A stretch of 6,687 nt of DNA from DATEPR01 sp036502345 (GTDB lineage: Bacteria > Actinomycetota > Actinomycetes > Mycobacteriales > Pseudonocardiaceae): assembly GCA_036502345.1 (NCBI GenBank), contig DASXYT010000383.1:1-6687 (forward strand), in the 5' to 3' direction. The notes under the pieces are model-generated. The model did not search any database and was not told the DNA's origin. It was given only the letters and a program-made list of their open reading frames with translations. Each line of letters begins with the position of its first letter. Position 1 is the first letter of the stretch. This document shows positions 6,466 to 6,687 of the stretch, piece after piece. A program made the position numbers and the translations under genes.

Positions 6466-6687
6466 CCTCGAATCCACCGAGAACTCCGACTACACCGAGC
6501 GCCTGATGCGCCTTGAGCAGCCGCTGTGGAAGCGGGCGCTGGACGTGCAGGCGCCCTACCGGCGGAAGCTGCGGGCACTGTTCGGCGACCGTGAGGTGCT
6601 GGAGATCGGCTGCGGGCTGGGCCGGTGCCTGGCCCATCTCGCGCCGCACGGAGTGGGTGTCGACCACAACAAGCACTCGGTGCAGGT
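6458..6687 (+). CDS. Class I SAM-dependent methyltransferase, 3' partial
   Basis: Seventy-six complete codons are visible before the window ends. After a charged N-terminal helix region (residues 11-42, including an RLMRLEQPLW stretch), residues 47-61 give the SAM-binding motif I, VLEIGCGLGRCLAHL, and residues 65-71, GVGVDHN, supply the acidic residue (D69) at the end of the second strand expected to bind the ribose hydroxyls of SAM. This is the Rossmann-like methyltransferase fold; the substrate-specific half lies outside the window. The GTG start overlaps the flippase stop by eight bases, which suggests coordinated expression. Next to a flippase-like gene, a sugar or lipid-linked glycan intermediate is a plausible substrate, but that rests on context only. 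Confidence 0.85.
   Translation, partial: MADLESTENSDYTERLMRLEQPLWKRALDVQAPYRRKLRALFGDREVLEIGCGLGRCLAHLAPHGVGVDHNKHSVQ

Noticed and set aside
5697..6578. A 293-codon minus-strand open frame over the flippase and methyltransferase genes
   Set aside because: It covers two well-supported plus-strand genes, has no recognisable motif, and shows the Ala/Pro/Arg/Ser-rich composition of a shadow frame.

Overview
The window is dense, very G+C-rich DNA with strong G/C preference at third codon positions, a GTG start on at least two genes, and protein families typical of high-G+C Actinobacteria (an Rv2525c-like DUF1906 domain and a sedolisin protease with a long repeat tail). I cannot name a genus from the sequence. 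All four genes lie on the + strand and almost no sequence is non-coding.

Positions 1-5094 hold a two-gene exported-protein unit. The first gene (open at the left edge, ending at 1975) encodes a DUF1906/Rv2525c-like glycoside-hydrolase-fold domain followed by three copies of a roughly 120-residue repeat. The second (1993-5094) encodes a complete secreted sedolisin (S53) protease precursor: signal peptide, kumamolisin-type propeptide, catalytic domain with its key residues intact, and then three more copies of the same repeat. They are 17 bases apart with a ribosome binding site between them and are probably co-transcribed. The shared triple-repeat tail suggests that both enzymes are delivered to the same place or ligand, for example the cell wall or an extracellular polymer, but the function of the repeat is not evident from sequence. 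A strong hairpin terminator at 5114-5140 closes the unit.

Positions 5164-6687 begin a second unit: a 433-residue polytopic membrane protein resembling polysaccharide flippases (MATE/Wzx/MurJ-like superfamily), whose end overlaps the start of a class I SAM-dependent methyltransferase cut by the right edge. The pair looks like the beginning of a cell-envelope glycan or glycolipid locus. Both genes have a GTG start, lack a well-placed Shine-Dalgarno sequence, and carry a TANNNT hexamer exactly six bases before the GTG, the geometry expected of leaderless transcripts.

Nothing indicates a mobile element, RNA gene, CRISPR array or phage. The most interesting item is the uncharacterised repeat domain shared by two different secreted enzymes encoded side by side.
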